Below, piece after piece: positions 47,018 through 57,990 of a DNA stretch of 64,000 nucleotides. The DNA is from Heterodera schachtii (Eukaryota > Nematoda > Chromadorea > Rhabditida > Heteroderidae): positions 20,815 through 84,814 of the forward strand of contig SIJG01000186.1 of the NCBI GenBank assembly GCA_023374025.1. Direction: 5' to 3'. The notes beneath the pieces were generated by a model that saw only the letters and a list, made by a program, of their open reading frames with translations, was not told the origin of the DNA and ran no database searches. The translations under genes were made by a program, and so were the position numbers. The first letter of the stretch is position 1. The number at the start of each line of letters is the position of its first letter.

Positions 47018-47919
47018 ATGGTCAATTATTTTGCGTTTTTTCTACTCGCCCGTCTTCTTCTTCTTCTGTATTCGCCTTTTTCTTCTGTCAATGGGATGGA
47101 AAATGTGAAAAATGCGTTTCATTCCTTAAAAAATTTCTTTTCCTCCAAACTCTCATCAAATCCATCACATTCGTCATTAACAACACCATTGATAGCATCA
47201 CAAAACTCATCATCATCATCACCAAAAGGAATTGGAGGTAAAATAAATTAAAATAAAATAAAAAATATATAAAAAAGAGAGTGCTTGGAAATTTCGTAAA
47301 TCCACCAAGAGCTAAGAAAATAGAAAAAAAAATAAACAAAATCCTATAGGCATAAAATTTTCTCAGTTAAAAAATTTAGGTGGGTGGTCAATAGCAGGCG
47401 GGGGTTCAAATCCATGTGTTAGCACATCTTTTTGACTGTAAAAGATTCGAAAATGGCATGAATAAGGGGCCTTTTATAAAGATTTCTTGAAAAAAATTCC
47501 AAAATATGTTTCACATAAAAAACGCATATAAATCTCGAAATATGCACAAATTACAATACCAAGATTATTTGTCGCCGACTCGGCATTTGCCCTCGTTAGA
47601 CATTTTAACTGAGAAGGATTTATGCGCAAATTGGATTTTGGGCATCTTTATATTATGTATATTTGATTGATAAACAATTGAAGGCAGTAACAGTGGTGGT
47701 GGTTCTGCTAAACATCGCTTTGACAATGGACAAAAATATGTGGCGCTAAAAGGCGCCACCGATTATTGGCACATTTGTGTGCCGGTGTGTGCCCCGTTTG
47801 GGCGACAAACATGCCGATTTGTACGTATAACAACAGTCAAGCAGGAAAATGCCCAATCGCAGCTTTGTCTTTGCCAATGGGACGGGGAACGGTGTGTGCC
47901 GTACGAAGGGAATAATTGA
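47018..47919 (+). CDS. small secreted Cys-containing protein, unknown
   Basis: Two exons, 47018-47237 and 47684-47919, joined in phase (GGA-G|GTAAAA ... AAG|GC). The N-terminus MVNYFAFFLLARLLLLLYS is a signal peptide. It is followed by a Ser/Asn-rich stretch (LSSNPSHSSLTTPLIASQNS), a Gly/Ser linker, and a compact domain: FDNGQKYVALKGATDYWHIC, VPVCAPFGRQTCRFVRITT, SQLCLCQWDGERCVPYEGNN, TGA. There are seven cysteines in the last 55 residues. Length 151 residues. The family is not recognised. The layout (signal peptide, low-complexity linker, Cys-rich end) is common for secreted effector candidates; function is unknown. Confidence 0.65.
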
Positions 47920-48079
47920 CGAAGAAACGAATGATTAGTAAAAAAAAAATCACAATTATCCACTTTTTTTTGGTAGGGTTCATATTTTTGTGCTTTTGGT
48001 AATAGTTTAGATGGTCGCCCCCCTTTTTCGAAAAAAAAAAATTTAATTTTTGGAGTTTTATTTAATGATCGAAGAATCT

Positions 48080-48112
48080 GAATCTAACATTAATCGAATT
48101 AATGTTAGATTC
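48080..48112. repeat. perfect 15-bp stem hairpin
   Basis: GAATCTAACATTAAT, a 3-nt loop CGA, then ATTAATGTTAGATTC. No flanking gene relation is apparent; possibly the tip of an eroded fold-back element. Confidence 0.6.
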
Positions 48113-48374
48113 CGATTCTCCGGTCCTTAATACTCATAAAATAATCTTTTCTCGAAAAAATTCAAAAATTTATTTCTTATTTTCTGGAAAAAGTGGAGCC
48201 TACAGCAGAGGTGGTGCGCGGACAGAAAAATCCCGCGGTCGCGCATTGCGGATTCATTTTGTGCATAAAAATTTGCGACGGGACTGGAGGGAGGGGAGAG
48301 GGGGGGTCAGTGGACCAATTTGCGAAGGGGTTCCAGTCATTCTTTTTTTTGCATTTCACACCGTTTTTTCGGCA

Positions 48375-48440
48375 CGCTTTCTCTAAAAAAGTTTTTGGGA
48401 ACGAGGGGCGGGGGGGGGGGGTGCCATAGGCGCCGCTGGG
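48375..48440. repeat. dispersed GC hairpin motif with left flank
   Basis: CTTTCTCTAAAAAAGTTTTTGGG, a poly-G tract and then GTGCCATAGGCGCCGCTGGG: the same flank, G-tract, hairpin order as at 3,651-3,720. Confidence 0.6.
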
Positions 48441-49187
48441 AAAAGTTTGAACATTTGAGTGCAATTTGCAAAAGATTTTATACAAAAAAAAAAACTGACT
48501 TATTTTGTTGTGATTTGAAGCAAATTTTTTTAAAAAGAAAATTATTTTTTTTGGTCAGCGTCGACGGTGAAAAATTGGAATTTTTACGCCGCGAATCGCG
48601 GTCGCGCTCCACCCCTGGCTACAGTCCAAACTATTACCGTGTGATTTATTTTTATGCATTCAAAAATTAATCACCATAATTCGCAAATTTTATTTATTTT
48701 TTATTTAATAAATTTATACGCATAAATTTAACAAATAATATGATTAGGCTGCCTTTGAGGAATACGCGGATATTTGTCAAGCGTATTTTGCCAAAATACA
48801 GAATTGGTAAAACCTAAAAATAGAAATCCAAAAAAGCTTTTCAATATAATTTCTCTTCTGTCCATTTCAATTTCTCATCGCGCCTCTTCAAAAATTCCTC
48901 CAGCGTAGGGGAGAAGGCGGATTTCCGAAAGCCGATTATGTCAAATTTTATTTACGAAAATACTGGTAATATGTTTATCTTTTGGTGAAATTGACAAAGT
49001 GACAAAAAAGTTTCCCGTTTTGAAAGAAAAAATGGAATTTGTAAAAGTGATAAAGCTAGTCAAAACTGATCAGATCATATACCCTACAGAATAATACATC
49101 AATCACAACATTGCTTGTCGAAAATGGGTCATAAATTAAGCGGTTTCTGGCAATTCTTTAGCGAAAGGCGCCAATCTGACGACCATC

Positions 49188-51084
49188 TTAAGGGCCGGTC
49201 GTCTTCAGCAACTCACTCTGATTGTGTTCCATTTTCTCGACCCTTTTGGCCACCTGAAAAGGCAAAACGCCACACAAAATTAGAAGTACAACAATTGGTC
49301 GGTTTAAAAATAGGTTTTTTTGGGGCTGGTGGTGCCGATAGGCGTCGTCGGGGAAAAATTGTCAGTTTTAGATCCATTTTGAGAATTTTAGCGAAATTTT
49401 GAGAGCCGCGGAAAATTTTTTGGAACTTTTAATGAGCCTTTTTTCTTCTATTTGAAAGATGGGGGATTTACCTCCTTCGTCAGCTTTTCCACGGACGACT
49501 GCCGCTTTTCCAGTGCGTACAACAAATGGAGCACGTGCGGGTTTCGCACAGTGTGCGCCACCACACGACGAAATTTGATGGCATTTTTATTGACTTTTTC
49601 CACCAGTTCGCCAAGCTCTGTGCCGCTTTCGTTCGCTGCATTTTTCCCTTGGGCAAATGTTTTTCATTTTTTGTGAAAAAAGTGCCAACTCAGGCGAACA
49701 AAAAATAGAAAGATCGAAATTTGGGAAAATAATTTAAGACCACAGGACCCTGAAAAACAGAAAAGAATCGGAGTTCTCCCCAGGCTCAGTTTTTGGGTAT
49801 AAAACATTATCCGAATTGAATGAATTTGGTATAACCGATAGTCTTAAATTGGTTCGAATCGTACAGCTATGAAAGGAGTTATACCACAAAAACTGGCCCG
49901 GAGCCTAATTGACCCGACCCGTCAAAAAAATTTCCAAAAAATTTTGGGACGATGATCCGAAAGGCTTTCCTTTCTCTTCGGCCCCAAAAATTTTCAGTGA
50001 AATTTTCCAAAATTATAGGCGCATTAACGAAAACTATCTTTTCTAGCCTAGTTTTAGATAAAACCACTTATTACCAAAAAATAATAATATTGTATTTCAC
50101 TTTTTCATTTTTGCGCGAATTTATTTACCCAAATTTAATTTGTAAATACAGCCAAAGCATTTACCATTTGAAGCCGCCGCCTTCGTCCATTTCCTCCCGC
50201 TTTTTGCTTTCGATCGGCTTACGTTGTTCGCACATTTGGCCGATTTGGATTTGTTGCTTGTTTTGGTTGGTGGCATTTTGTCACTCCGAATTGGCTGCTG
50301 TTTAATGGCCGCGTCGTCGGTTTGTGTGCTTTTATCACTTTGCCGAATTGGTGCGCAATTGACGGCCATTTTGGCCCTACTGAAAAGGTCATTTTGAAAA
50401 CCAAAGGAAGGGCGAGGAAGGCTATTTGGGTTAGCAATTTTTTCTCAAAATCATTTTGGCCAGGGGACCAGTAAACGCAACTTTTTCCTATTGAGTTCAG
50501 CGACCATGAAAACAACCATTTCGCTTTCAAAAGTCACGAATCCGGCATCCATTTGGATCAATTCCGAACTCCGGGCCCGAATTCGAACAAAAAGTCCAAA
50601 ACTCAAATTTTTCGGTTTTCCATTTTTATTCTAAAAATTGTTTAAATAATCCTTTTATTTAAGCACGATGACTTTCAGTTCGTTTTCGCGTATTTAAACA
50701 AAGTTTGAACAAAAATCAGAATTTTGAAAATTTTGGGTTTTCGACTTTTTGTTCGAATTCAAACCCAGGGTTTGGAATTGTTCGAAATAGGTTCCGGATC
50801 CGTAATCAGCGACCCAGAAAACCCTTGAAAAGATGTTTTCATGACTTTTATAACAAATAATTTTTTCTAAAAAATGGAGCGGGGGATAAACTTTGAAATT
50901 ACCCGCTTTTGTCATCCGGAATTGGCTCGGGTTTGGTGGCCATGTTCGTCGGTGGAAAAATTTCGGCACTTTGGAGTTGTCCTTCATTCTTCGCCTTTTT
51001 CTTCTTTTTGTTTTTTCCCTTTTTTGCTGCTTTTTGCCCGTTGTTGTCCTTTTGGATGAGTTCACTTCCAATTTTAATGGTCAT
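49188..51084 (-). CDS. Lys-rich coiled-coil protein, unrecognised
   Basis: Four exons on the minus strand with exact phase: 51084-50903 (MTIKIGSELIQKDNNGQKAA, then a Lys block GKNKKKKKAKN, FPPTNMATKPEPIPDDKSG), 50379-50165 (MAVNCAPIRQSDKSTQTDDA, ending SGRKWTKAAASN), 49647-49472 (SGTELGELVEKVNKNAIKFR, RNPHVLHLLYALEKRQSS) and 49253-49188 (VAKRVEKMEHNQSELLKT, TAA). Total 639 nt, 212 residues. The N-terminal half is basic and probably disordered; the C-terminal half is an amphipathic coiled coil. No signal peptide or domain recognised; nuclear or cytoplasmic. Intron 1 contains an inverted-repeat element and intron 2 a GC hairpin copy is nearby (49,327). Confidence 0.68.
49327..49351. repeat. dispersed GC hairpin motif
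   Basis: TGGTGGTGCCGATAGGCGTC then GTCGG, a plus-orientation copy with two mismatches, in an intron of the minus-strand coiled-coil gene. Confidence 0.6.
50490..50880. mobile_element. inverted-repeat element related to 8626-9097
   Basis: The left arm reads CAGCGACCATGAAAAC ... CGAACAAAAAGTCCAAAAC; the right arm reads CGACTTTTTGTTCGAATTC ... AATCAGCGACCCAGAAAACC. Same order and orientation as the 8.6-kb element, more diverged, inside intron 1 of the coiled-coil gene. No clear target duplication. Confidence 0.65.
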
Positions 51085-51468
51085 TTTGCTGTACAATGTT
51101 TTGTCTCTGTAATAAATTTGGTCGGCTGTCTTTATCACCTAAAATTTGTTTTCTTTTTTAATTCAATTACATAAAACCCATTAAATCTATGCGTTAATTG
51201 CCTGAATTATTCCGAAATTTGGCCTGCTGATGTCATCGGGAAATTCTTTTCCAACATCAAAAGTCCTTGCTTCTGCTTGCATTAGTTAGTCACCCAGGAA
51301 ATGTTGATTATGTAAGTAAGTGAAAAACAATTTAGGTAACTCTATGTACAGGTTTAATTAGAAGAAATGAATGTATAAGACAGGGGTCCCTCCCTGTATT
51401 TATGCGTCCATAAAAAAAACCGATGGGGATCAACTAAACGATGCCAACTGGGCGAAGACGATTTACAC

Positions 51469-52045
51469 CAGAGATGTGATCTCAAAATTTTGAAAATCCT
51501 CATTTCAGCCGTAAAAAATCCTCATTTGCCACTAAAATACCTCAAAAAAATCCTCATTTGGCATGAAAAATCCTCATTTTTTAAAACATCATAAAATGCG
51601 TACAAAATCAGTTAACTGTCATATTTTTCGTTTGAAACAATCAAATTCATCAATTTCTTGTCATTTGTAAGCATTTTATGGAAGTCTGAGCACGAAAAAT
51701 CAAAGTTGCACTTCACTTGGGCCAATGCTTTCACTGTGTCCATGTGTAATAAAAATGATTTTGACTGAGGATTTTTCGAAAAAATGTTTAAGATTTGAAG
51801 AAAAAGTTCGAACATTTTGCCAAATATACCTAATTTTTCAAAAAATCATGCATTTTTGTCACTTTTTTATCAGAAGACCACAAAAATCCTCAAATTTCTT
51901 AAAAGACCACAAAATTCCGCAAATCCTCAGTTTCAAAAAAATCCTTTTTGACCCTCTAAAAGACCACAAAATGAGGAAAAATCATCCTTTTTGACCCTCT
52001 AAAAGACCACAAAATGAGGAAAAATCCTCAGATATCACATCTCTG
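51469..52045. mobile_element. hAT-type MITE
   Basis: Ends CAGAGATGTGATCTC and, inverted, CAGAGATGTGATATC. Perfect 8-bp duplication ATTTACAC (51461-51468 and 52046-52053). The interior of repeated AAAATCCTCATTT motifs matches the 17.6-kb element in reverse orientation. Confidence 0.88.
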
Positions 52046-52283
52046 ATTTACACAGTCAATAAAACAATTTTCACTTATTGTCATTGGAATTGTGTCCATT
52101 TGTACAACACAACTGTTAGCGCTTTATGTTTGCTGGAAAATGTAAATTTAAGTTTTTTTTAATTCATTTGGCATTTTATTTTCCGCACGTTTTTTCCATT
52201 TTAAATTTTAACATAATCAAATGTTAAATATTCCCTCAAACGGTAAAGTTTTTTAATTAAGAAAAAATAAAATTCGGTGAAAA

Positions 52284-52640
52284 ATGAGAGATCAGAGACC
52301 GGAACATTTGCCTTTTTTCTCTGAATGTGAACAGCTCCACCTGCTCGGCATGCCCTACAAAGGTCACGAAGTGTTCATGTTCGTACCTTTGTCCAAGGAA
52401 CGCTTTGGGTTGGCCAAACTGTTGGCCCAATAATTGGACGGCAAAAAGAGGGACAAAGCGAAGTGCAGGGAAATAAATAAATGCGCTGTTCTTGGCATTG
52501 TGTACGCATTCGACGGCATTGCCAACGGAGGGTTGTTGAAGATCAGCGAAGTTGTGCAGAAGGTATTCATTGAGTTGAATGGGTGTGGTGTTTGTCCAAA
52601 AATCCCATGTTGGGGTTGTTTATTTTGCATGTGCTCCGAG
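52284..52640 (+). pseudogene. serpin remnant
   Basis: The frame reads LHLLGMPYKGHEVFMFVPLS then KERFGLAKLLAQ and a TAA at 52,431. The same frame then continues LDGKKRDKAKCREINK and FDGIANGGLLKISEVVQKVF then IELNGCGV. These match serpin landmarks: the LxLPYKG...SMxxxLPxER strand, the gap-helix region, and the segment LKISEVVHKAFIEVNEEG that leads to the reactive-centre loop. The loop's hinge acidic/Ala residues are replaced, a large middle part is missing and a stop interrupts it, so it cannot be an inhibitor. The absence of flanking serpin exons makes it an isolated fragment. Confidence 0.72.
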
Positions 52641-52659
52641 TAGAATTGAGCAGGAACAG

Positions 52660-53560
52660 AAAAAAAATGGGGCCAAAAGCCTAGGGAATGGGTGTTGGGG
52701 CGAGAGGATGCGCGGATGAGGAGGGATGAGGAAAAGGCTTGGGGAGAGAGAGGGAACTGAAGACCGAATGCCGAGGGAAGGGCGCCACTTCCGCTCGGCG
52801 GTTGGTGAGTTCAAAAACCTATGTCCCATCCCAAAAAGACTCCGAACTTTATTTCCTTCGATGGATAAAATGGAATAAATGGAAAAAGCATAAAATGAGT
52901 GGATATATTGTGTAAAAGTTGGTCTTTAAATATCCGTGCTTGGAATAGGCGGAGCCAATTGAGAGAGAGAAATATAATAAAGTCGATAAAAGAAGAAAAT
53001 AGAGAAAGGAAACAATTGCGATTTAACTGTAAATGAAAATGGATAATTGAAACAAAATGAATATGGCTTACATTCATATGTTTCAGGTGAAATTTACAAA
53101 AAGAAAATTTTTTTACTCTTTTTTACTATCATTCAATTTGTTTTAGCCACTTTTTTTAAATTAAGGAAAATTTTTGGGCCGACGCTGCCAATAGGCGCAA
53201 AAATTCGTCAATTTAGCAGCGCTTACAATATTCCGGCAGACCTCAAATAATCATCCAAAAATTTAAATTCAGTCCAAATCTAAAAAGCTATCAATTAACT
53301 AGTGTCCGATTTAAACCTTTGGTTTTAATTTAAACATAAATCTTTAATTCTTTCAGGGCTCAAATAATTGCATTTAAATCTCCAAAACTCTGATTGAATT
53401 GTAGACGATTAGTCACAAACTGATCAAAAAAAAAAAGAAAAAATGGTTGGGAATGTGCCATTTGATGACACACATTCAATTTGTTGCGTTGATAAAATCA
53501 ATTTGTGAATGTGAAAAATAAAAGCATAAGCAAAAAACTAGTTTTCAAATAGTGTGGGAG
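52660..53560. other. intergenic, no gene seen
   Basis: A purine-rich stretch (52,660-52,800) and AT-rich sequence, with a diverged GC hairpin relative near 53,178 (GACGCTGCCAATAGGCGC). No exon supported. Confidence 0.4.
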
Positions 53561-53567
53561 TAATCAG

Positions 53568-53956
53568 TAGGGATGTCAAAAATATGTACAAAAATTGGTC
53601 AAAATATGTACATAAATATGTAAGAAATATACACAAAAAACCAAAATATATACCAAAAATGTTTAAAAAATATGAATGAAAATTTGCCGCAATTTTGAAT
53701 TTTTTTTTGATGATTTCCAAAAATTTCTATAAAAAATCCTCAAAATATGTAAAAAAATGTATGAAAAAGTCCAAAATATGTACCAAATATGTTAAAATCT
53801 CGAAATATGTATAAAACCCCGAAATATGTGAAAATATGTAAATAAAAGTCGCAACTTTTTTCCGCAACAAACACCAAAAAGAAAGTGTTTTTCCTACTAT
53901 TTAGAACATGGAAAGCCAGGGAAAAAATATGTATTTACATAAAATTGACATCCCTA
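53568..53956. mobile_element. hAT-like MITE, ATATGTAC-rich
   Basis: Ends TAGGGATGTCAA and, inverted, TAGGGATGTCAA. Flanks GTAATCAG (53560-53567) and ATAATCAG (53957-53964) agree in 7 of 8 bases. The interior is made of AATATGTAC/AAATATGTA repeats. TA(C)GGG-type ends with 8-bp duplications fit hAT. Confidence 0.75.
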
Positions 53957-54176
53957 ATAATCAGTGATCAAAGGTTAACGAACGGTGCGGGGAGGAAAAT
54001 GGGGCAAAATGAAAATGAATTAATACGCATCCAACAAGGCCATACAATTGTTTAGGTCGGTATTTGTTGAAAATAAGAATAAAAGCACAAATGGAAATAA
54101 ATAATAATTTAAAATATGCAAAAATATAATACTCAGTGTGAATTTGGTGAAATAAAAAAAATAATTGTTCGATTAA

Positions 54177-57100
54177 TTAGTCGCTAATTAATACGGTAAC
54201 AATTGGTGCGATTCGACGGACCCTTTGGTGCAATTTTGGGCCAGCACTGTGGGAAACAATTGGGCAAAATTGTGTAGTGAACAATTTGCGAAGATTGGCG
54301 CCCGTGTTGAAAAGGCATTCGATCATTCCCATCAGTTCCACGTACCGTAGGGCACCCGGCGCGCGACCGTAATTCATCTGACGTAAAAGTTTAAAAATGA
54401 ATCACAGTTTTGCAGCATGATACTTTGTCTGTCATAAAATCCAATGCAAATATATGTATTTTCCTGAATGTGTTCAAGTCATTCAGAAAACAATGAACCA
54501 AGTTACAAATGTCAGCATTTCCGTGACATAGTTTTAGGTGCTAAAAATACATATGTATAAATTCACAAATCCTTAATTTTAGGGTTCGTTCTTCGCATTT
54601 GAAAATCATTTTTATTTCTATCCCCTGGGGGCATGAAAATGGATTCGAAATCCAAAAACAATGACTTTCCTCGTGGTGTTAATTACCTGCAAATTACGCA
54701 TTAAAAGCGAAGAATATTTTTCCGCTTCGCTGAACAACAATTTTTGTCCATGATCACTTCTTATTAAATTTGGTTCGCATTTTTGGGGGCGTGTGCTTTT
54801 TGACGGACGAAAATGAAGGAATTTAAAATTTTAGTTTTATTTTCTTTTTCTTTTAAAATTTTTATTGAAATTTAAATCATTTGGACAAATTTATGCATAA
54901 AAATTTGGCTTTTTTCCTGCCAATAATTTTTATCAGAAAACTTCTGTGCATTTACCCATGTGTGAGTAAACAATTGCCCTAACAAGCACAAATTCTTCCG
55001 TGCTCAGCTTTCTGTGGCTGAAGGGTTGTATGGCATTGCACAGCAATTGATCACCCATTTTCATGGTACTGAAATAATTGTATAACATTTTTAAATTTAA
55101 AAATTTGGTCTGGGATTTCATGCTTGATTTTTTCCAGGACAAAAGCCAAAATCCAGAATAATTGATGATTCAGGTTGCTGAAGTGTCTGACTGGACCGGA
55201 TCCCTGACAAAATCTTGGCCCAGGACAGGTCTAACCTTTTTTAAAAATTTTCGGGCGGCGCCTAAGGCAACGCCTAACTCTAAGGTCACTTCTCGAAATT
55301 TATTTTAAAGGTGATGTGATGCTCACAATCAGAATCCTGATAAAAGCGAATCATGATGTCGAGATTCAAACCCTTGGCAAAACCTTCACTAATCCAATCC
55401 TGACCCGGTGTCAATCCCGAATCCCTACTTTTTCAAAACGGACTCTGGCAATAATAATTCCATTTTTACACATACATTGAATCCCCATTAAAACATGAAT
55501 TTGTGATGGTATTAATGCCAATCACACCACTGCTTGGGTCGCATATGACGTCACTATTTTGTTGCACTGAGTAAAAGCCTTTGCTTAACACAACCAATGG
55601 CATCGCAATATTACTGTACAGGGCAATCTTTAATTTGAACTGAATTAAATTGGGGCTTTTGAGCACAGAAATGCGGGCGAAAATCCTTGACCAACTTTTT
55701 GTGGATGGCGGAGAATTTTCAAAAATTCGAAATAAAATTTCATAAAAAGCCAAAAAGGTGGGAATTTGGTACCTTATCACTGATGATGAGCTGTTCAAAG
55801 GATGGAAAGGTTTTGACAATTTTGAAAACAAATATCAAATCCATGGCGAAGTATGGTGACTTGCTAATGAAGGGTCCCAAGTGATTTATTTCAAAATTGG
55901 CTGCCCGAGGGTTATTCGGCGGATCGATCTTAAATTCAAAATTATGCGAATTCGGCACATTTTCTGCTCAGCTTCCATCAAATGTTTCACCATAATCAAA
56001 TACAACAATTGCTTTTGCCCCGGTGCCTAAAATTCACCAATAATTTAGGCGTCGGTCCATGTCCAGGTCGAGCTCTAATAATTTGTTTCTGGGAGATGAG
56101 GGCACCGAGTGGAGAGAATGGAATGTCACACGTTTGTGGCTTTTTTGTCTTAGGTTCAATCCCATTTGACAACTCACAATTTTTAAACTTATTTGCACTT
56201 TTCTCTATGTAAGAAAAAAGTAATAATATTATATTATAATTAATTCAATTTTTGATGAAAATAGTTTTATTTGCAAATCACAATTAAATTTTCTAATTTT
56301 TCCCTTCGGCGTCTGTCATTACCGCCGGACCCCTGCCTTCCCCAAAAGTTTTTTTTGAAAACAGCGCACTCCAAAAAGTGTTCTCAAAAGCAAAAAAAGG
56401 TCATCTGTAGAGCTGGGGCGAAAAAAAGGAAGTCAAAAAATTAGGGCCATGACTACAAAGTACAGCAGGGGTGTTGTTGGCCGGCCTATGGCATAAGGCA
56501 AAATGGAAAAACCCTGAAACCCGGCCCCGGTTGATTTGGTCCACCCGACTCTGACTTAGCTGACCCCGACTTTTCCCACCCCGCTGAAGTGTCGGGGCGC
56601 TAAAATACAAAGGCTCCTTAAACAGAGCAGTTTGCCCTTTTTGGAGAACCGAGTAATTAAGATCGGCATCTTTTGGTGGTTGCTGTTTGATCCGTTGTAC
56701 AAATGCTAACATTCGTTCCTCGTCGATTTTTGTGACGCAAACTCCGCGCGGATTCATTCCGACCGTTAGGCATTTGTTCAGACGACATCGCTTACACACT
56801 GCATAATCTGGCATTAATTAATATTATGATGGAAAGACATTAGCTTGTTGAAAATGTTTTGGATTTTTTTAATGGAATATTTATGTACAATCAAATGTAT
56901 AATTCAGAGCAGTAAATTTAATTAAATAAGTTTATAAATTTTAATTCTAATTATTTTAATTTAAATATTTTTAGCATTTTAATCATTATTTTATTTTTTT
57001 TATTTTTTACTTTTTTCAATTTCGCATTTCCCTCCATTAGTGCATTTGTATTCTTTCATCAACAAAATTGAACGGCGGAAGAAATGTTTGCAACCTGAGT

Positions 57101-57609
57101 ATTGAAAGGGGAGACCTTAGGCTTTTCAAAATTAGATAGTGCCTAATCGGGAAAAGAGTTTGTCTAAAAGTTTTCAAGGCCATCACTGATTATGCATTTG
57201 GCATCCATTTAGACCAATTCATAATGAATTCGAATCAATGTCTAAAAATAATTTCAAAATTTCGACTTTTTTTTGTTTAAATTCGTTCGGGTCAGGGATT
57301 CGAATTGGTCGAAATGGATGTTCGGGTGTTATGTTAACCGACAAAAAAGCAAATTACCTTTGATAATTTTATGAATGTCAAAACTAATAAATGTATTAAG
57401 TAATTTTATTTTTCAATTAATTATGTTATTTCCAATTTATTATTGATAATCAAACAATTTCATTTCTTTTAGCGTTTTATTTATTTGTTTATTTTTCATT
57501 CCTTTAAAAATTGTTTACTTTCACAAGATTTGACGCCATAATTGCTATGTTTGCACGGTCGACTGCAAACGGAACAATTGAAGGACTGTTTAATAGAGTT
57601 GAGCTTCAT
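54177..57609 (-). CDS. nuclear hormone receptor
   Basis: Exon 1 (57609-57519) gives CSVCSRPCKHSNYGVKSC. Exon 2 (57094-57011) continues in phase with ESCKHFFRRSILLMKEYKC and TNGGKCEIEK. Exon 3 (from 56807) gives NYAVCKRCRLNKCLTVGMNP. Together these supply all eight zinc-binding Cys of a C4 nuclear-receptor DNA-binding domain, with P-box CESCK. Ligand-domain exons: about 56,035-55,773 (LLYLIMVKHLMEAEQK, then FKIVKTFPSFEQLIISDK), 55639-55476 (ALYSNIAMPLVVLSKGFYSV), 55068-54956 (HRKLSTEEFVLVRAIVYSHM), about 54,790-54,690 (SEAEKYSSLLMRNLQ) and 54,375-54,177 (ALRYVELMGMIECLFNTGAN, stop). The frame shifts by one base near 55,945 and the phase into the 54.75-kb exon is unclear, so an assembly error or early decay is possible. 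The N-terminal region before the first finger is only about 11 residues, typical of nematode receptors. Ligand unknown. Confidence 0.82.
57180..57345. repeat. diverged inverted-repeat element in receptor intron 1
   Basis: The paired blocks CATCCATTTAGACCAATTC and GAATTGGTCGAAATGGATG, with CGACTTTTT between, are a shortened relative of the 8.6-kb element. Confidence 0.5.
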
Positions 57610-57990
57610 CTATTAAATTTTCAAAAATAATTTTATATAAAATTAACAAAAAGCATTGAAATTATTATTATTTTTTAATATTAGAGTTGATTAGGACCGG
57701 ACCGAGCCGGGAAATCTCCCGGTCTTCCCAGGTCTCGTCTCGGTTTTTGTCAAAATCCCTGGTCCCTACCAATCCAATTTTTACAATTAAAATTAGTGAA
57801 GAAAATGAAAAAAGTGAATGAAATATAAAAATATTCAATCATTATGTAATGGAGATGGTGAACAAAGAGTAATTTTACAATATTTAGTGAAGAAAATGCA
57901 AATAAAATGCGGCGCAAGAAAAGACCAAGCGAAAATTGATTTGGCAAATGAATAAAAAAAATATTTTTATTTTAGTAAGAATTTAATTTA

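Larger units (their letters stand above)
47920..49187. other. intergenic with repeats
   Basis: Contains a perfect hairpin (48,080-48,112), a GC hairpin relative near 48,418 and purine-rich tracts. A 37-residue Arg/Ser frame ending at 48,670 (ESRSRSTPGYSPNYY) is not supported by a splice structure. Confidence 0.4.
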
